A stretch of DNA of 64,000 nucleotides from assembly GCA_965371805.1 (NCBI GenBank), contig CBDUZW010000011.1, positions 1 through 64,000 on the forward strand, in the 5' to 3' direction. The DNA is from JAOZTV01 sp965371805 (GTDB lineage: Bacteria > Acidobacteriota > Aminicenantia > UBA2199). This document shows, piece by piece, positions 18,242-28,400 of this stretch. The first letter of the stretch is position 1, and each line of letters starts with the position of its first letter. Both the position numbers and the translations under genes were made by a program. The notes under the pieces were generated by a model. It was given only the letters and a program-made list of their open reading frames with translations, was not told the DNA's origin and did no database searches.

Positions 18242-19114
18242 CTAAGTTAAAGACTGTATCCTGTTTGCCTTACTTTCCACCTCTATAATTCTGATTGCAA
18301 AATTACTATCAAGAACCACAACTTCCCCTTTTGCAACAAGCTTATTATTAACCAGAACATCAACTGGATCATCAACTACTTTTTCAAGCTCGATAATACT
18401 CCCGAGACCAAGCCTCATAATTTCAACAAGTTTTTTTTCAGTCGAACCTATTCTTATTGTTATAGGTAATTCAACATCAAGTATAAGATCAATATTTGAC
18501 CCTCCATAATTTGAAGGCTGGCTACCTTCATTTTCATTTACAATATTTCCAGAAGTACTCACACTGACTTCATCATCTTCCTCTTCGATTTCCTGCTCAG
18601 TTTCTCCAAATCCTACTGGACTTACCAAAACAAATTCTTCAGTTGAAATATCCGGCAATTCAACACTTGCGACCCATAAATTCACTTCATCACCACTAAA
18701 TAAATCTGGAATTTCATTTTTTTCAATAAATGTAACTCCTTGAAACTTCATATCCAATCCAAGATTTTCCTTAATTGGAACCTGACAGGAAGCAAACATT
18801 TGATTTAAACCCTCACTGAAAGCATCCATATCGTCTTCATTAATCTCATTTGAAAATGAATCAAGCCCAATCATTAGATTTGAAACAATTGAGATCAGTT
18901 TATTCTTGGTCAAAAAAATAATTTTTTCTGAATCCTTTGCACCATATGACATTGATACAAATGAATCATAATCATTCGATCTTCCTAAAATATCAGAAGT
19001 TTTTATAGTTTCAATTGGCTCAATCGTAACTTTTACATCTTTACCTAAAATAGTATTAAAAACAGATGTCCAGTTCTCTACAAATAAATTTGATAATTGT
19101 TCTTTATTACTCAT
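18242..19114 (-). CDS. fliY: Flagellar motor switch phosphatase FliY (CheC-like plus FliN C-terminal domain)
   Basis: The 290-residue protein joins a CheC-like N-terminal domain (about 1-165, with a SEGLNQ motif in the position of the E-x-x-N phosphatase motif) through an acidic linker (about 175-205) to a SpoA/FliN domain (about 215-280, with IDLILDVELPITIRIG and GLGSIIELEKVVDDPVDVLVN). FliY sits in the switch C-ring and can dephosphorylate CheY. It is the last gene of the operon and overlaps fliM by eight bases. A separate fliN is present at 28381. Confidence 0.85.
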   Translation of the reverse strand: MSNKEQLSNLFVENWTSVFNTILGKDVKVTIEPIETIKTSDILGRSNDYDSFVSMSYGAKDSEKIIFLTKNKLISIVSNLMIGLDSFSNEINEDDMDAFSEGLNQMFASCQVPIKENLGLDMKFQGVTFIEKNEIPDLFSGDEVNLWVASVELPDISTEEFVLVSPVGFGETEQEIEEEDDEVSVSTSGNIVNENEGSQPSNYGGSNIDLILDVELPITIRIGSTEKKLVEIMRLGLGSIIELEKVVDDPVDVLVNNKLVAKGEVVVLDSNFAIRIIEVESKANRIQSLT

Positions 19115-20123
19115 TTTTAAACTCCCTTAGTACAATATCAGCAATTTGTACTGATTTTTTTTTTTTAGTCCTAAACTCAAATGCTGAAAATTTATCAACA
19201 CCATTTACAAGGACACTTAGTCCTTCTTCAACTCCGGTTTCAAGTTTTATCACATCACCAATATTTATGCCCAAAATATTTTCTGCTGTTAATTTATTCC
19301 CAATTATTGCAGCATCTAAACCTATTTTTGTCTTTAATAAATTTAATTTAATTTTCTTCAGTTCCTCAACACTCATCTTTGCCCTGTCCGCATACCAATC
19401 CTGTGAGAACCTGTGAGCGATTGGTTCCATAACTATAGAAGGAATACAAAAGTTCATAAAGCCTTTAGCCTCACCAACTTTTAATTCAAAAACTATTAAT
19501 ATAACGATCTCATTCGGAGCAACTACCTGAATTAGCTGTGGGGATGTCTCTGTCGCAACAATTTTCATTTTTAATTCAATAATCTGCTTCCAGGATTCTT
19601 CAAGATCCTTTAAAATAAGTTTTACCACACCTTCAATCAGTTCCCTTTCAATATCTGTAATGATCCTCATTCCTCCACCAAAATCCTCACCTTTACCACC
19701 CAGAATTTTATCAATCATTGGAAACAGGATTTTTGGATTGATCTCAAGTACAGCACTTCCCTCCAGAGGATCCATTGCTATCGCGTTAAAATAAGTTGGA
19801 TCTGGTAAAGATAAAATAAACTCTGCATAGGTAAACTGTTCAACTGAATAAAGATTTACATCAATTAATGCTCTTAAATAAGCTGACAATGATGAAGAAA
19901 AGTTTCTCGAAAACCGATCATGCAAATAGTGAAGTGACCTCAACTGTTCCTTTGAAGCCCTATCAGGTCTTCTAAAATTATATATAGAAACTTTTTTATC
20001 TGATAAATCAGTTTTTTTCTTTTTTTGTACAACTTCTTTTTTTTCCGGTGCTACAATTTCATCATCATCCGAAAACTCATTTAATAGAGCATCTACTTCA
20101 TCCTGCGATAATATCTTAGCCAT
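19107..20123 (-). CDS. fliM: Flagellar motor switch protein FliM
   Basis: The 338-residue protein starts with KILSQDEVDALLNEF, the N-terminal peptide that binds phosphorylated CheY, followed by an acidic and lysine linker, the CheC-like middle domain (about 65-240) and a C-terminal SpoA domain (about 260-330). It builds the cytoplasmic switch ring with FliG and FliN/FliY. It lies between fliA and fliY, unlike in spirochaetes, where fliM usually follows fliL. Confidence 0.93.
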   Translation of the reverse strand: MAKILSQDEVDALLNEFSDDDEIVAPEKKEVVQKKKKTDLSDKKVSIYNFRRPDRASKEQLRSLHYLHDRFSRNFSSSLSAYLRALIDVNLYSVEQFTYAEFILSLPDPTYFNAIAMDPLEGSAVLEINPKILFPMIDKILGGKGEDFGGGMRIITDIERELIEGVVKLILKDLEESWKQIIELKMKIVATETSPQLIQVVAPNEIVILIVFELKVGEAKGFMNFCIPSIVMEPIAHRFSQDWYADRAKMSVEELKKIKLNLLKTKIGLDAAIIGNKLTAENILGINIGDVIKLETGVEEGLSVLVNGVDKFSAFEFRTKKKKSVQIADIVLREFKNE

Positions 20124-20138
20124 TTTTATCTCCTTATG

Positions 20139-20888
20139 TTATAGGACATCCATCATCTTTACGCCATTTTTCATAGCTGTTTCAACAATTTTACTACGTA
20201 ACCTTAAAACGGCTGAAGTCCTTATTTGAGATATTCTTGATTCTGACAATTTCAGTATCTCACCTATCTCATTTAAATTTAGTTCATCAATATAAGAAAA
20301 ACTCAGTACTAATTTTTCCTTTTCCGGCAAACTCTCAATCAATTCTGTCAATATTTTTTTCATTTCTTCTTTTTCAGCCATAAATGTAGGTGAGTTACTT
20401 TTTTCATCAGAAAAATATTTTAACAATCTATCTTCCTCAACCATTTTAACTTCATCTTCAGAAGAATATCTAAATACACCAACTGCGACACCACGTGAGT
20501 CATCTAATAATTTATAAAAATCTCCGATTTCCATTTTTAATTCTGCTGCAACTTCATCATCCTTTGCAGGTCGACCAAATTTTTGCTCAAGATCTTTATA
20601 AACTCGTTCTACTTCTTTAATTTTAGTTCTCAATCCCCGGGAAGCCCAATCCAGATTTCTTAACTCATCAAGGATAGCACCTTTTATTCTTAAAGACGCA
20701 TATGTTGTAAACTTTACTTTTTTTAAAGGGTCAAATTTTTTTATTGCATCAATTAACCCGAGAATCCCCGTATGGATAAGATCATCAAGCTCTATTCCAG
20801 CAGGTACCCTTACTGCAATTTTTAATGCTATGATCTTAACAAGCTGCAAATTGTCAATTATCTGTTTGTCATATTCGGCTTTGTCCAT
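20139..20888 (-). CDS. fliA: RNA polymerase sigma-28 factor FliA
   Basis: A 249-residue sigma factor with region 2 (LDDLIHTGILGLIDAIKKFD, FTTYASLRIKGAILDELR), region 3 (EVERVYKDLEQKFGRPAKDDEVA) and region 4 (SLPEKEKLVLSFSYIDELN then LKLSESRISQIRTSAV). The combination is that of FliA/WhiG, which transcribes late flagellar and chemotaxis genes. GGAG lies upstream of the ATG. Its place between flhG and fliM means early genes drive late ones. A matching sigma-28 promoter is seen at 57572-57598. Confidence 0.92.
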   Translation of the reverse strand: MDKAEYDKQIIDNLQLVKIIALKIAVRVPAGIELDDLIHTGILGLIDAIKKFDPLKKVKFTTYASLRIKGAILDELRNLDWASRGLRTKIKEVERVYKDLEQKFGRPAKDDEVAAELKMEIGDFYKLLDDSRGVAVGVFRYSSEDEVKMVEEDRLLKYFSDEKSNSPTFMAEKEEMKKILTELIESLPEKEKLVLSFSYIDELNLNEIGEILKLSESRISQIRTSAVLRLRSKIVETAMKNGVKMMDVL

Positions 20889-20912
20889 TGATCATTCTCC
20901 AAATTTAACCAT

Positions 20913-21710
20913 TCAATTTTTAACCTTTTTTATTATCTTTTTAGAAATTTTCAATATATCCTTACTGCAGACACTATCAGGATATTTAATAATAACCGGC
21001 ACCTGATGTCTCACCGATTTTATAATATTCTTATCTTTCGTTATAAATCCCATAGTTCCAATTTTTTTATTTAAGAATTTATTTGTAGCTCTTGCTAATT
21101 TTAAATATAACTCTGATGCCTCATTCCCATCAGTAACCATATTAGCTATAACAGAAAATTTCTTAAAACTATCTAATTCAGTAACAACTTTAATAACTGC
21201 ATAAGCATCTACAATAGAAGTAGGTTCAGGACTGACGACAAGAAATATTTCATCAGAAGAGAGGAGAAGTGAAATAACATTATCAGATATTCCTGCTGCT
21301 GTATCAATGATAAGAACATCATTATTATCTTTTAATCTTTCCATTTCATTGTGAAGAATAACTTCCTGTTCATCTGATAATTGAGATAGCGATTGAATTC
21401 CTGATCCTGCAGGAACAATTTTTATTTTGTTTTTCTCAACAATAATATCCTCTATTTTTTTCCCTTTCCTAAATAGATCTGTCAGATCAAATTCAGGTTC
21501 TATTCCAAGTAGAATATCAATGTTTCCAAGCCCATAATCTGCATCAACAACAACAACATCTAATCCAGTATCCGCAATTGCAACTGCAAGGTTAACAACT
21601 ACATTTGTTTTACCTACTCCTCCTTTACCTGAGGTAATAGCAAAGGTTTTAACTCCTTTTTTTTCTTTTATATTTTTAGTTAATTTAAACAATCCTGCTG
21701 CTTGATTCAT
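20913..21710 (-). CDS. flhG: MinD-like ATPase FlhG (FleN)
   Basis: The 265-residue protein has the deviant Walker A motif SGKGGVGKTN near residue 27, DADYGLGNIDILLGI, and DVLIIDTAAGISDN as Walker B. FlhG works with FlhF to set flagellar number and position and, in many species, also restrains the flagellar master activator. It overlaps flhF by 26 bases. Confidence 0.92.
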   Translation of the reverse strand: MNQAAGLFKLTKNIKEKKGVKTFAITSGKGGVGKTNVVVNLAVAIADTGLDVVVVDADYGLGNIDILLGIEPEFDLTDLFRKGKKIEDIIVEKNKIKIVPAGSGIQSLSQLSDEQEVILHNEMERLKDNNDVLIIDTAAGISDNVISLLLSSDEIFLVVSPEPTSIVDAYAVIKVVTELDSFKKFSVIANMVTDGNEASELYLKLARATNKFLNKKIGTMGFITKDKNIIKSVRHQVPVIIKYPDSVCSKDILKISKKIIKKVKN

Positions 21711-22947
21711 AAGCTCCTCCTATATTTTTTGTTAGGGATAATATTTTACTTGCAAATCTTCTTGGATATGCAATTTCTATGTCCTCCGGAACCTGCTGGC
21801 CTGTAGTGAAATATGCTACAGGGATATCAGATTCCATCTTAAGATTAAATAAATTGCCAAGATTCAAAGTTTCATCTAATTTGGAAAAAATAAACTTCTC
21901 TGGATTAAATATACTATATTTTTTATAAATATTTTTCAAATCCTCTGTTTTTGTTGAGGCACTTAGAATCAACATAATCTCCCTTTCAGTTTCAGGTATC
22001 TCTTTTACTATCTTATCTATCTCCTCAAGTCCTTTTGTGTCAGTTGAACTTCTTCCAGTCGTATCAATAAAGACAACATCAAAACCCTTTAATTCATTTA
22101 ATCTGAATCTAATATCCTTTTTATCATAAACAGAAAAAAATGGAACATTAATAATTTTTGCATATGTACTGAGATGAGCTTCAGCTCCAATCCTATAATT
22201 ATCATTTGTTATTAATGCAACCCTTTTAGACTCCATTAGTTTATAGTAAGAAGCAAGCTTGGCAATTGTTGTTGTTTTCCCAACTCCTGTTGGACCAACA
22301 AGAACAATAATTTTTCTTTGTCCTTTAAGCAGTTTAATTGGGGATGGATTCCCAATCAACGCCGTTATTATTCCAAATACCTTTTTTTTTATTTCATGAT
22401 TATCATGCGAAATGCCAGTTATCTGGAAAACAAGTGTATCAACTATTTTTTTTGCCATTTTTTTTTCTACACCTTTTTCCATTAAATCCAGGAAAATCTC
22501 AAGATAAATACCTTTAAAATCTATATTAGTACTGAACATATTTGAATCTGTTTTTCTTAATAAAAGCCTTATTTCTTCAATTTCCTGCTTTAAAGGTAAT
22601 AGTTCATTTTGCATAAAAGACATTTTTTCAAGAGTTTGATCTTTTTCAACTGGATTAATTCTTGGAATATCTTTTTTTCTAGTGGGTGCAATCAAGTTTT
22701 CATCAACAATTTCAGGTTTTGCTACTCCATATTTTTTATTTAGCAGGTTTTTTGAAATGTTCTCACGTGCCTCACCAGAATCATCAGTTGCAGCAGTAAC
22801 TTCAATCATTGCTCTGTTACTAAGGTTTAATGACCCTTTTTCCATTACTTTTTTTGTTGAAAGTATATAAGCATCTTCCCCAAGATCCCTTTTAATTTGA
22901 AACAAGGCTTCATCTACAGAATTTACAAGATATTTTTTTAATTTCAT
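21685..22947 (-). CDS. flhF: SRP-type GTPase FlhF
   Basis: A 420-residue protein with a variable N-terminal B domain and a C-terminal SRP-type NG domain: P-loop VGPTGVGKTTTIAKLA, DTTGRSSTD and FSKLDET. FlhF recruits early flagellar components to the assembly site. Its start overlaps the flhA stop by one base and its end overlaps flhG, so the three are tightly coupled. Confidence 0.93.
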   Translation of the reverse strand: MKLKKYLVNSVDEALFQIKRDLGEDAYILSTKKVMEKGSLNLSNRAMIEVTAATDDSGEARENISKNLLNKKYGVAKPEIVDENLIAPTRKKDIPRINPVEKDQTLEKMSFMQNELLPLKQEIEEIRLLLRKTDSNMFSTNIDFKGIYLEIFLDLMEKGVEKKMAKKIVDTLVFQITGISHDNHEIKKKVFGIITALIGNPSPIKLLKGQRKIIVLVGPTGVGKTTTIAKLASYYKLMESKRVALITNDNYRIGAEAHLSTYAKIINVPFFSVYDKKDIRFRLNELKGFDVVFIDTTGRSSTDTKGLEEIDKIVKEIPETEREIMLILSASTKTEDLKNIYKKYSIFNPEKFIFSKLDETLNLGNLFNLKMESDIPVAYFTTGQQVPEDIEIAYPRRFASKILSLTKNIGGAYESSSRIV

Positions 22948-25010
22948 TATTCAATTACCCCTAGTGATACAATTTTTATATTTTTTGGAACTTCAGAGGC
23001 TGATAGAATAACCAAATCTGGTATAAACCTCTCTAATAGTTGTCTTAAATGTGACCTGATAACAGATGAACATAATAAAATCGGCTGGACTTTTAATCCC
23101 GATTTTTCAACTGTATTTTTTATTTTATTTATAATGGATTGTGCTTCTTCAGGCTGAATTATTAATTGTTCAGTTTCATTTATTCTCTGGATCTTTCCAC
23201 TTAGTGAATTCTCCAGATCCCCACCTAAAACTAATACAGGAAGATCACTATTTGCCGTAATATATGGTTTTACAAGAGATCGGGACAATGATTGTCTTGC
23301 AAGTTCGGTCAAAACAGAAATATCTTTGATACTTCCCGCATAATCTGCAAGGGTTTCCAAAATTGTCCTTAAATCAAATATTGAAACCTTTTCTTTTAAG
23401 AGGTTTTGTAATACTTTCTGGACAGTTCCGATATTCATCAGGTTTGGTATTAGTTCCTCAATAACCTTTGGATATGCCTCACCTAGATTGTCTACTAGAT
23501 GCTGAGTCTCCTGCCTTCCTAATAATTCAAAAGCATAAGACTTAATTATTTCAGTAAGATGTGTTGTTATAACAGTTGCCGGATCCACTATTGTATATCC
23601 ATAAAGCTGTGCTTGTTCCCTGTCTTCCTCTGATATCCAGTATGCATCAAGTCCAAATGCAGGTTCTTTAGTTTTTTTGCCACTTAACTCCTGTTCTGCA
23701 TTTCCTGGATTTATGGCAAGGAATTGAGAAGCCATAACCTCACCTTTAACAATTGGAACACCTTTAAGTAATAATTGATACTCTTTTGATTCCAATTGAA
23801 GGTTATCCCGTATTCTAACAGGAGGTACAATAACTCCCAACTCTACAGCAAGTTGTTTTCTCATTGATTTAATCCGTTGTAAAAGTGTACCACCTTGGGC
23901 TTGATCAACAAGTTGAATAAGAGAATAACCTATCTCAAGTCCTAAAAGATCAACTTTCAATAGAGATTCTATTCTTTCAGGAGGTGCAATTTTTTCCTTT
24001 TTCTCGGTTTCTATTACTTGAATTTCCTCCACTTCTTTCTGCTTTTTAACCTGATATGCAACATATGTAACAATTCCACCAATAACAAAAAATGGAATCT
24101 TGGGAAGTCCCGGAATAATTGATAAAAATAAAATTGCAATTCCTGATATCATAATTGGATTTGAATTGAATAAGGTTTGTTTTACAATATCATCACCTAG
24201 AGTACCATCTGACGCAGCCCTCGTTGTAATTACACCACCAGAAATTGTCACCAATAAGGAAGGTATTGCAGCCATTAGTCCATCACCAATAGTTAGGATC
24301 GTATAGGTCTCGCCAGCAGTAGCAAATTCCATGTTCTTCTGGAACATTCCAATAAGAATACCACCGATAATATTAACAAGGGTAATGATTATTGAAACAG
24401 TTGCTTCATTAGTTGTAAATTTTATAGCACCATCCATTGATCCATAAAAATCAGCTTCTTTTTCAATTCTCACTCTCCTCTCTTTTGCCTCTATTTCAGT
24501 TATTAGTCCAGAATTTAAATCTGCATCTATACTCATCTGCTTTCCAGGCATTTTATCAAGAGTAAATCTTGCCGCAACCTCAGAAGCTCTTCCGGCTCCA
24601 GAAGCAACAACAATTTTCTGGATTGCAATAATTATAACAAATACAACAATTCCTATCACGAAACTCCCGCCTATGACAAATGCACCAAAAGCTCCAATAA
24701 CATTTCCGGCAGCATATATGCCCTCATCTCCTTTTAATAATATCAATCTTGTTGAGGAAATATTTAACGCTAACCTGAATAATGTAGCCATCAATAGTAT
24801 TGATGGGTAAACAGAGAAATCTACAGGATCCTTAACATATGTTGATATAAGCAATATTCCAATTGACATAACTATATTTATTGTAAAAAACATATCCAGT
24901 ATGCCACCCGGCAGAGGTACTAGAATTAGAAAGACAATTGAAATAATTCCTATTGGAGCGACAAGATGTCCATGTTCTTTAAGTATTAATGAGAATGTAT
25001 TTGAAGCCAT
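22947..25010 (-). CDS. flhA: Flagellar export apparatus protein FlhA
   Basis: The 687-residue protein has an N-terminal membrane half (about eight segments, including LLMATLFRLALNISSTRLIL and the FHIPEP-like block AARFTLDKMPGKQMSIDADL) and a cytosolic half (about 340-687) that docks chaperone-cargo complexes. Length is usual for FlhA. It lies between flhB and flhF. Confidence 0.96.
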   Translation of the reverse strand: MASNTFSLILKEHGHLVAPIGIISIVFLILVPLPGGILDMFFTINIVMSIGILLISTYVKDPVDFSVYPSILLMATLFRLALNISSTRLILLKGDEGIYAAGNVIGAFGAFVIGGSFVIGIVVFVIIIAIQKIVVASGAGRASEVAARFTLDKMPGKQMSIDADLNSGLITEIEAKERRVRIEKEADFYGSMDGAIKFTTNEATVSIIITLVNIIGGILIGMFQKNMEFATAGETYTILTIGDGLMAAIPSLLVTISGGVITTRAASDGTLGDDIVKQTLFNSNPIMISGIAILFLSIIPGLPKIPFFVIGGIVTYVAYQVKKQKEVEEIQVIETEKKEKIAPPERIESLLKVDLLGLEIGYSLIQLVDQAQGGTLLQRIKSMRKQLAVELGVIVPPVRIRDNLQLESKEYQLLLKGVPIVKGEVMASQFLAINPGNAEQELSGKKTKEPAFGLDAYWISEEDREQAQLYGYTIVDPATVITTHLTEIIKSYAFELLGRQETQHLVDNLGEAYPKVIEELIPNLMNIGTVQKVLQNLLKEKVSIFDLRTILETLADYAGSIKDISVLTELARQSLSRSLVKPYITANSDLPVLVLGGDLENSLSGKIQRINETEQLIIQPEEAQSIINKIKNTVEKSGLKVQPILLCSSVIRSHLRQLLERFIPDLVILSASEVPKNIKIVSLGVIE

Positions 25011-25014
25011 AATA

Positions 25015-26088
25015 TTATCCTACCTTTTTACCTTTTAATTTATATATATGTGCCAGAATTTCTGCAACAGGTTTAAATAAATCTGAGGGAATATAAGTAT
25101 TTAGCTCTACAACCGCATAAATACCTCTTGCTACTGGTGGGTTTTCAATTATTGGGATATTATTTTCCCTCCCTATTTTTTTGATCCTTTCTGCAACAAG
25201 GTCCTTACCCTTGGCAATTAATTTCGGTGAAACCATTTTCTTATATTTGTACTCAAGGGCAACAGCATAATGAGTCGGGTTTGTAATTATTACATCAGCT
25301 TTTGGTACTCCTGCCATCATCCTTGACATTGCCATTTCAAATTGTTTTTGTTTTCTCTTTCCCTTTATTTTTGGATCCCCTTCCATTTGTTTATACTCAT
25401 CCTTGATATCCTGTGTGGACATTTTTAATTTTTTCATATATTGATATCTTTGCCATATATAATCCAGTACCGATAGAATCATTAAAAATATGATTATATT
25501 AAATGCAAGCTTAAAAAACACGGATCCCATAAAAGCAACAATATCCTGTAATGAAGAGTTTGGAAGCTCAGTAATTCCAATCATCTTTCCTTTTATTGTA
25601 AAAAAAGCAATTATTCCGATAATGATAACTTTTACAATAGATTTTAATAGTTCAAATAGTGAATTTACTGAAAAAATCAGCTTTTTTAATCCCTTAATTA
25701 CATTGAATTTATCAAATTTTATTCTAAGATTTTCACTGATGATCATAAAACCACCTGCCTGAAGTATACTTATGAGTACGATAACAGAGGTTAAAACTAT
25801 AAAGAGGGGTATTAAAGTTCTAATATACAACCAGAATGAATCATTAAATATAGTTCTAACTAAAGGAAATGTTATCTCCGTCTCAGCAGCAACACTAAAG
25901 TATTTCCTCATAGCACCTGAAATATTATCCCCCATGTAAGGAAAAAAAAGTGCAAAAAACATTAAAGCCATAAATAAAACCATTGAGTTAAGAAGCTCCA
26001 CTGACCTTGGAACATCACCTTTCTTCTTTGCATCTTGAAGCTTTTTTCCTGTAGGCTTTTCTGTTTTTCCCTGTTTCTCTGAAGCCAT
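25015..26088 (-). CDS. flhB: Flagellar export apparatus protein FlhB
   Basis: A 357-residue protein with four membrane segments and a cytosolic domain that contains TNPTHYAVAL; cleavage inside NPTH switches export specificity from hook to filament subunits. KTEKPTGKKLQDAKKKGDVPRS is the typical N-terminus. It starts two bases after the fliR stop. Confidence 0.96.
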   Translation of the reverse strand: MASEKQGKTEKPTGKKLQDAKKKGDVPRSVELLNSMVLFMALMFFALFFPYMGDNISGAMRKYFSVAAETEITFPLVRTIFNDSFWLYIRTLIPLFIVLTSVIVLISILQAGGFMIISENLRIKFDKFNVIKGLKKLIFSVNSLFELLKSIVKVIIIGIIAFFTIKGKMIGITELPNSSLQDIVAFMGSVFFKLAFNIIIFLMILSVLDYIWQRYQYMKKLKMSTQDIKDEYKQMEGDPKIKGKRKQKQFEMAMSRMMAGVPKADVIITNPTHYAVALEYKYKKMVSPKLIAKGKDLVAERIKKIGRENNIPIIENPPVARGIYAVVELNTYIPSDLFKPVAEILAHIYKLKGKKVG

Positions 26089-26090
26089 AT

Positions 26091-26861
26091 TTATATCCTC
26101 ATCAGTTTAAACAAATTATTCAAGGTGTCAGGCAAGATACTTATATTTTTACCCCACATTACCCGGACAAAACCAAGAATTACAGTTACCAAAAAGAGAC
26201 CTAACGATATCTTCAGAGGTAAGCCCACAAAAAATATCTGCATTTTCGAGGCAGTTTTTCCTATTATGCCAAGTGTTATATCAATACTTAATAGAACAAC
26301 TATCGCTGGAGAAGCCATTTTAAATCCCATTGTAAATGAGTTTATAAACATCTGAGAGAATTCCCTGATCAGACTTTTGGTTACAATAATATGCCCGGGA
26401 GGAATTTCAGAGAAACTATCCCTTAGAGAGTATAAAAGGTAATGATCTCCTCCTAATACAAGTAATAACGTAGTCCCCGTCATAAGCAAAATAACCCCCA
26501 TCACATTTGTTTGAGATCCTGTTGGGCTAACTGCCCTTGCCATAGAAAAAGCCATCTGAAAACCAACCATATGCCCAACCAATTCCAGTGTAAACAGCAG
26601 TATGAGAAGAACAAAACCCATCATTACACCGACAAGTATCTCCCCTGCTATCAAAATAGTAAATCCAAGCATATCCTGAGGAATAACCCATCCCTGAAAA
26701 CTTAAAGAAGGAAAGACTAATATTGATATCAAAAAGGCAAATGAAACTTTCACCGTCATTGAATAAGCTTTATTTTTAAAGAATGGAACCATCCCTATAA
26801 AGGCACCGATCCTGATAAACACTATCATGAACTTAGGTAATTCCTTTAAAATCATTTCCAT
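26091..26861 (-). CDS. fliR: Flagellar export apparatus protein FliR
   Basis: A 256-residue membrane protein with about six hydrophobic segments. IRIGAFIGMVPFF near the start, GEILVGVMMGFVLLILLFTLELVGHMVGFQM in the middle (in parts) and the AMARAVSPTG-like loop are typical of FliR. It forms the export gate with FliP and FliQ. It follows fliQ by 13 bases. Confidence 0.93.
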   Translation of the reverse strand: MEMILKELPKFMIVFIRIGAFIGMVPFFKNKAYSMTVKVSFAFLISILVFPSLSFQGWVIPQDMLGFTILIAGEILVGVMMGFVLLILLFTLELVGHMVGFQMAFSMARAVSPTGSQTNVMGVILLMTGTTLLLVLGGDHYLLYSLRDSFSEIPPGHIIVTKSLIREFSQMFINSFTMGFKMASPAIVVLLSIDITLGIIGKTASKMQIFFVGLPLKISLGLFLVTVILGFVRVMWGKNISILPDTLNNLFKLMRI

Positions 26862-26874
26862 TTATTCCTCTTTC

Positions 26875-27144
26875 CTACCTTACCAATGATGGAATTTGAG
26901 TTATTAAATAAACCATTAATCCTACAATTTTATTTATAATCCACGGCATCATAAACATCAGGACAAGTCCTGCAATAATAACTTTTGGAGCAAAGTTTAA
27001 AGTTGCATCCGAAATAGAAGTAGCAGCTTGAAACACTGATATAAGAACACCTACTATAAGACTGGTAAAAAGAATAGGAGCCGCTATCATAAAAGCGGTG
27101 TTTATTGCCAGTTTTCCAATTGTAATAATTGCCTGTGCATCCAT
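26875..27144 (-). CDS. fliQ: Flagellar export apparatus protein FliQ
   Basis: The 89-residue protein has two membrane helices; LFTSLIVGVLISVFQAATS with SDATLNFAPK is the family signature. It begins at the base next to the fliP stop. Confidence 0.94.
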   Translation of the reverse strand: MDAQAIITIGKLAINTAFMIAAPILFTSLIVGVLISVFQAATSISDATLNFAPKVIIAGLVLMFMMPWIINKIVGLMVYLITQIPSLVR

Positions 27145-27894
27145 CTATCCACCCATCCCAAAACTTCTTAATAACGAATCTGTCAATAGAAACCATCCAT
27201 CTGCCAGAATAAATAAAACTATCTTAAATGGGAGGGATACCATGATTGGAGGCAAAAATATCATTCCTAATGAAACAAGTATTGATGCAACAATAACATC
27301 AATTATAAGAAATGGTATATATAATAAAAAGCCTATCTGAAAAGCAGTTTTTAATTCAGATAAAATAAATGACGGGATCAAAGTAATTAAACTTACATCC
27401 TCTTTTCTTTCTGGAAATTTCTTCTTACTCAATTGATAAAATAATGCAAGATCCTTCTCTCTAGTCTGACTTAACATAAACTTTTTTATTGGTATTGACG
27501 CTCTTTTTAATGCTTCCATTTCAGTTATTTCACCTTTATTATAAGGTATTATTCCCACTTCATTTATTTTTATCGCAACAGGGCTCATAATAAATATTGT
27601 TAGAAAAAGAGCCATTCCTACTAATACCTGATTTGGAGGAACCCCTTGAGTACCCATTGCCTGCCTTAAAAAATGAAAAGAGATAATAATTCTTGTAAAT
27701 GATGTCATTAACATTAAAATTGCTGGTGTAAGCGCTAGAAGAGTAAACAGTAAAGCAATCTTTATTGTTGAAGCAAGACCACCTTTCTTATCAGCAGAAT
27801 CTTTAATTTCAATATTAACAGAAGGTATAGACTGAGATATTAATATATTTGCTCCGATCAACAAAATTATTATAAAAATAAGGCTTCTCTTCAT
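27145..27894 (-). CDS. fliP: Flagellar export apparatus protein FliP
   Basis: The 249-residue protein has a signal peptide (residues 1-20), then the FliP core: LALTPAILMLMTSFTRIIIS, GTQGVPPNQVLVGMALFLT, and the C-terminal block ELKTAFQIGFLLYIPFL and GMIFLPPIMVSLPFKI. It overlaps the fliO stop by four bases. Confidence 0.95.
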   Translation of the reverse strand: MKRSLIFIIILLIGANILISQSIPSVNIEIKDSADKKGGLASTIKIALLFTLLALTPAILMLMTSFTRIIISFHFLRQAMGTQGVPPNQVLVGMALFLTIFIMSPVAIKINEVGIIPYNKGEITEMEALKRASIPIKKFMLSQTREKDLALFYQLSKKKFPERKEDVSLITLIPSFILSELKTAFQIGFLLYIPFLIIDVIVASILVSLGMIFLPPIMVSLPFKIVLFILADGWFLLTDSLLRSFGMGG

Positions 27895-28400
27895 TTTTTA
27901 TTTCCCGATAACAAAGTTTTAGCCTTGTCAAGAATACTTTTAAACTCATCTTCATTTGTTTCAGATTTAAGGCTGCCTTTATCCAATGTCAATTCAGACA
28001 TATATGAAATTGAAGTTGGAGTAACACCTATAAAATGGTGCTTTTCCTGAATTTCTACAATAAGTAAAAACTTTTTATCACCAAGAGGTAAATTCGAGAT
28101 AATATTCATCTTAACAGCCTGTCCCCTTAATCCTGAAGTTTTAATACCTGTAAGTTTTTTCAAAAAATAGGTACTAAGAAAGATCAAGCCTATTACAAAA
28201 CTTAATGCCATAAAAAAATTAATAAGAGATATTGGAGTCTCCTTTGAAAAGTCAGATATATCAATTTTATCTTTTTTAATATCAGTTCCAATCTTTTTTA
28301 CCGACTCATTTTGAGAGTAAACAGTTATTGAAATAAATACTATCAGGAATATCAGCAATATACTCTTTTTTTTCATTATTCTAAACCTTCCTGGGATCAT
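27891..28400 (-). CDS. fliO: Flagellar biosynthesis protein FliO/FliZ
   Basis: The 169-residue protein has a signal-like helix at the N-terminus, a membrane helix near residues 58-82 and a small cytosolic domain with the MNIISNLPLGDKKFLLIVEIQ strand that is typical of FliO. FliO helps assemble FliP. It sits between fliN and fliP and overlaps both genes slightly. Confidence 0.85.
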   Translation of the reverse strand: MIPGRFRIMKKKSILLIFLIVFISITVYSQNESVKKIGTDIKKDKIDISDFSKETPISLINFFMALSFVIGLIFLSTYFLKKLTGIKTSGLRGQAVKMNIISNLPLGDKKFLLIVEIQEKHHFIGVTPTSISYMSELTLDKGSLKSETNEDEFKSILDKAKTLLSGNKK